This document shows positions 23,087 through 23,543 of a stretch of DNA of 23,543 nucleotides, in pieces; within the stretch, counting starts at the first letter, position 1; each line of letters starts with the position of its first letter. Below the pieces are notes generated by a model. It did no database searches, was not told the DNA's origin, and was given only the letters and a program-made list of their open reading frames with translations. This DNA is from JANNSW01 sp031431235 (GTDB taxonomy: Bacteria > Pseudomonadota > Alphaproteobacteria > Rhizobiales > Hyphomicrobiaceae): assembly GCA_031431235.1 (NCBI GenBank), contig JANPDA010000013.1:1-23543 (forward strand). The letters run 5' to 3'. The position numbers were made by a program, and so were the translations under genes.

Positions 23087-23543
23087 GACACCGGCGACAA
23101 TGAACGAATCGAATTGAAGCGGATGCAGTCCGCCCAGCCGTTTGCCCGGCCAAGCGACCAGCGGGAGCGCGGGAAGCCGGGAGCCAGCATGAAAAGTGCC
23201 GAAGGCCCAATATGTTGCGGCTTTGCCGCTTCTCGCGCTGGATCCCGGATCAATCTCCGCCCTGGCGATAGGCCAGGGCTCCGATCGTCCGGGAAGACGG
23301 AGCAGTCGTTGTTCGGATTGTCCTGACGTGGGGAAGGGTCCGGATCGCCCGCCGACGCAACGATAAGGTGGATGGGCTCCTTCTCACCCCCGATGTGCGT
23401 TCGAGGGTTGCCCGGATGGGCCGGGAGGAGACGGTGTGGTCTCGCCTGCCGGCCGAGGCTCTGGACAGCCTCGGAGCGCAGAGACGGATCTCGGCAGCTC
23501 TGCTCGTCTTGCACGAGAGCGGCCTTGGACGTGTGAACCGAGC
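23087..23543. other. Non-coding right end of the window
   Basis: No gene could be supported. Open frames on both strands lack ribosome binding sites and have compositions typical of shadows. The stretch holds a long hairpin (23243-23294, listed) and a shorter perfect inverted repeat CCGAGGCT-ctggac-AGCCTCGG (23453-23474). Its dense palindromes suggest repeat-derived intergenic sequence. Confidence 0.5.
23243..23294. repeat. Long REP-like hairpin
   Basis: Perfect outer arms TCCCGGA (23243-23249) / TCCGGGA (23288-23294) and inner arms GCCCTGGC (23259-23266) / GCCAGGGC (23272-23279) enclose a 5-nt loop, with a partly paired middle. The outer arms GATCCCGGAT / GTCCGGGA resemble dispersed palindromes seen in Bradyrhizobium-type genomes. 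Confidence 0.65.

Noticed and set aside
23083..23514. A 143-codon minus-strand frame at the right end
   Set aside because: Pro/Arg/Ser-rich, runs through two strong hairpins and part of the repeat element, and lacks a ribosome binding site; typical of repeat-derived intergenic DNA.

Overview
The window looks like chromosomal DNA of a high-GC alphaproteobacterium, most likely of the order Hyphomicrobiales (Rhizobiales). The evidence is the gene order fabD-fabG-acpP-fabF-mltG-yicC-gmk, porins of the type with a Cys-Cys and DLEERVAELEA N-terminal segment, a TrcR/DUF1013 cell-cycle regulator, and intergenic palindromes of the kind common in this group. No rRNA, tRNA, CRISPR array or intact transposase gene was seen.

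Left part (1-9824, all minus strand). Reading in the direction of transcription, fabD, fabG, acpP and fabF supply type II fatty acid synthesis. They are followed by mltG (peptidoglycan terminase), yicC (RNase family) and gmk (guanylate kinase). Two paralogous outer-membrane porin genes lie downstream, and the second runs off the left edge. Between fabF and mltG lie two large imperfect palindromes that share a short core. Between the porin genes is a purine tract with two canonical G-quadruplex motifs.

Middle (9825-11288) is a decayed island. It holds a VOC-fold gene with an internal deletion and frame shift, a pair of REP/BIME-like palindromes, a chimeric short-chain dehydrogenase remnant, and an intact small secreted four-cysteine protein.

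Region 11361-17334 (plus strand) carries a TPR-methyltransferase overlapping by 4 bp with an ABC1/UbiB-type kinase. Next come a tandem universal stress protein, a frameshifted small secreted protein, the regulator TrcR behind a good sigma70-like promoter, and a divergent SDR that lacks the catalytic Tyr. A 15-bp tandem repeat closes this block.

Region 17462-22862 is a redox gene group. BetA-like GMC oxidoreductase and a flavin-reductase-fold protein are adjacent on the minus strand, with a palindromic operator candidate upstream. A truncated conserved hypothetical follows, then a BBE-type FAD oxidase whose base composition is clearly more AT-rich than its surroundings (probable acquisition). 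A divergently transcribed Fe(II)/2-oxoglutarate oxygenase of the HalD/ArpA-like type comes next; it keeps the HxD facial triad and so should be a hydroxylase.

The right end (22863-23543) has no supportable gene. It holds a ~210-bp MITE/REP-like element with imperfect terminal inverted repeats and four alternating copies of one 9-mer, plus a long hairpin. The best candidates for something undescribed are the coupled TPR-methyltransferase/ABC1 kinase pair, the palindrome families, and the FAD oxidase/2OG oxygenase pair.
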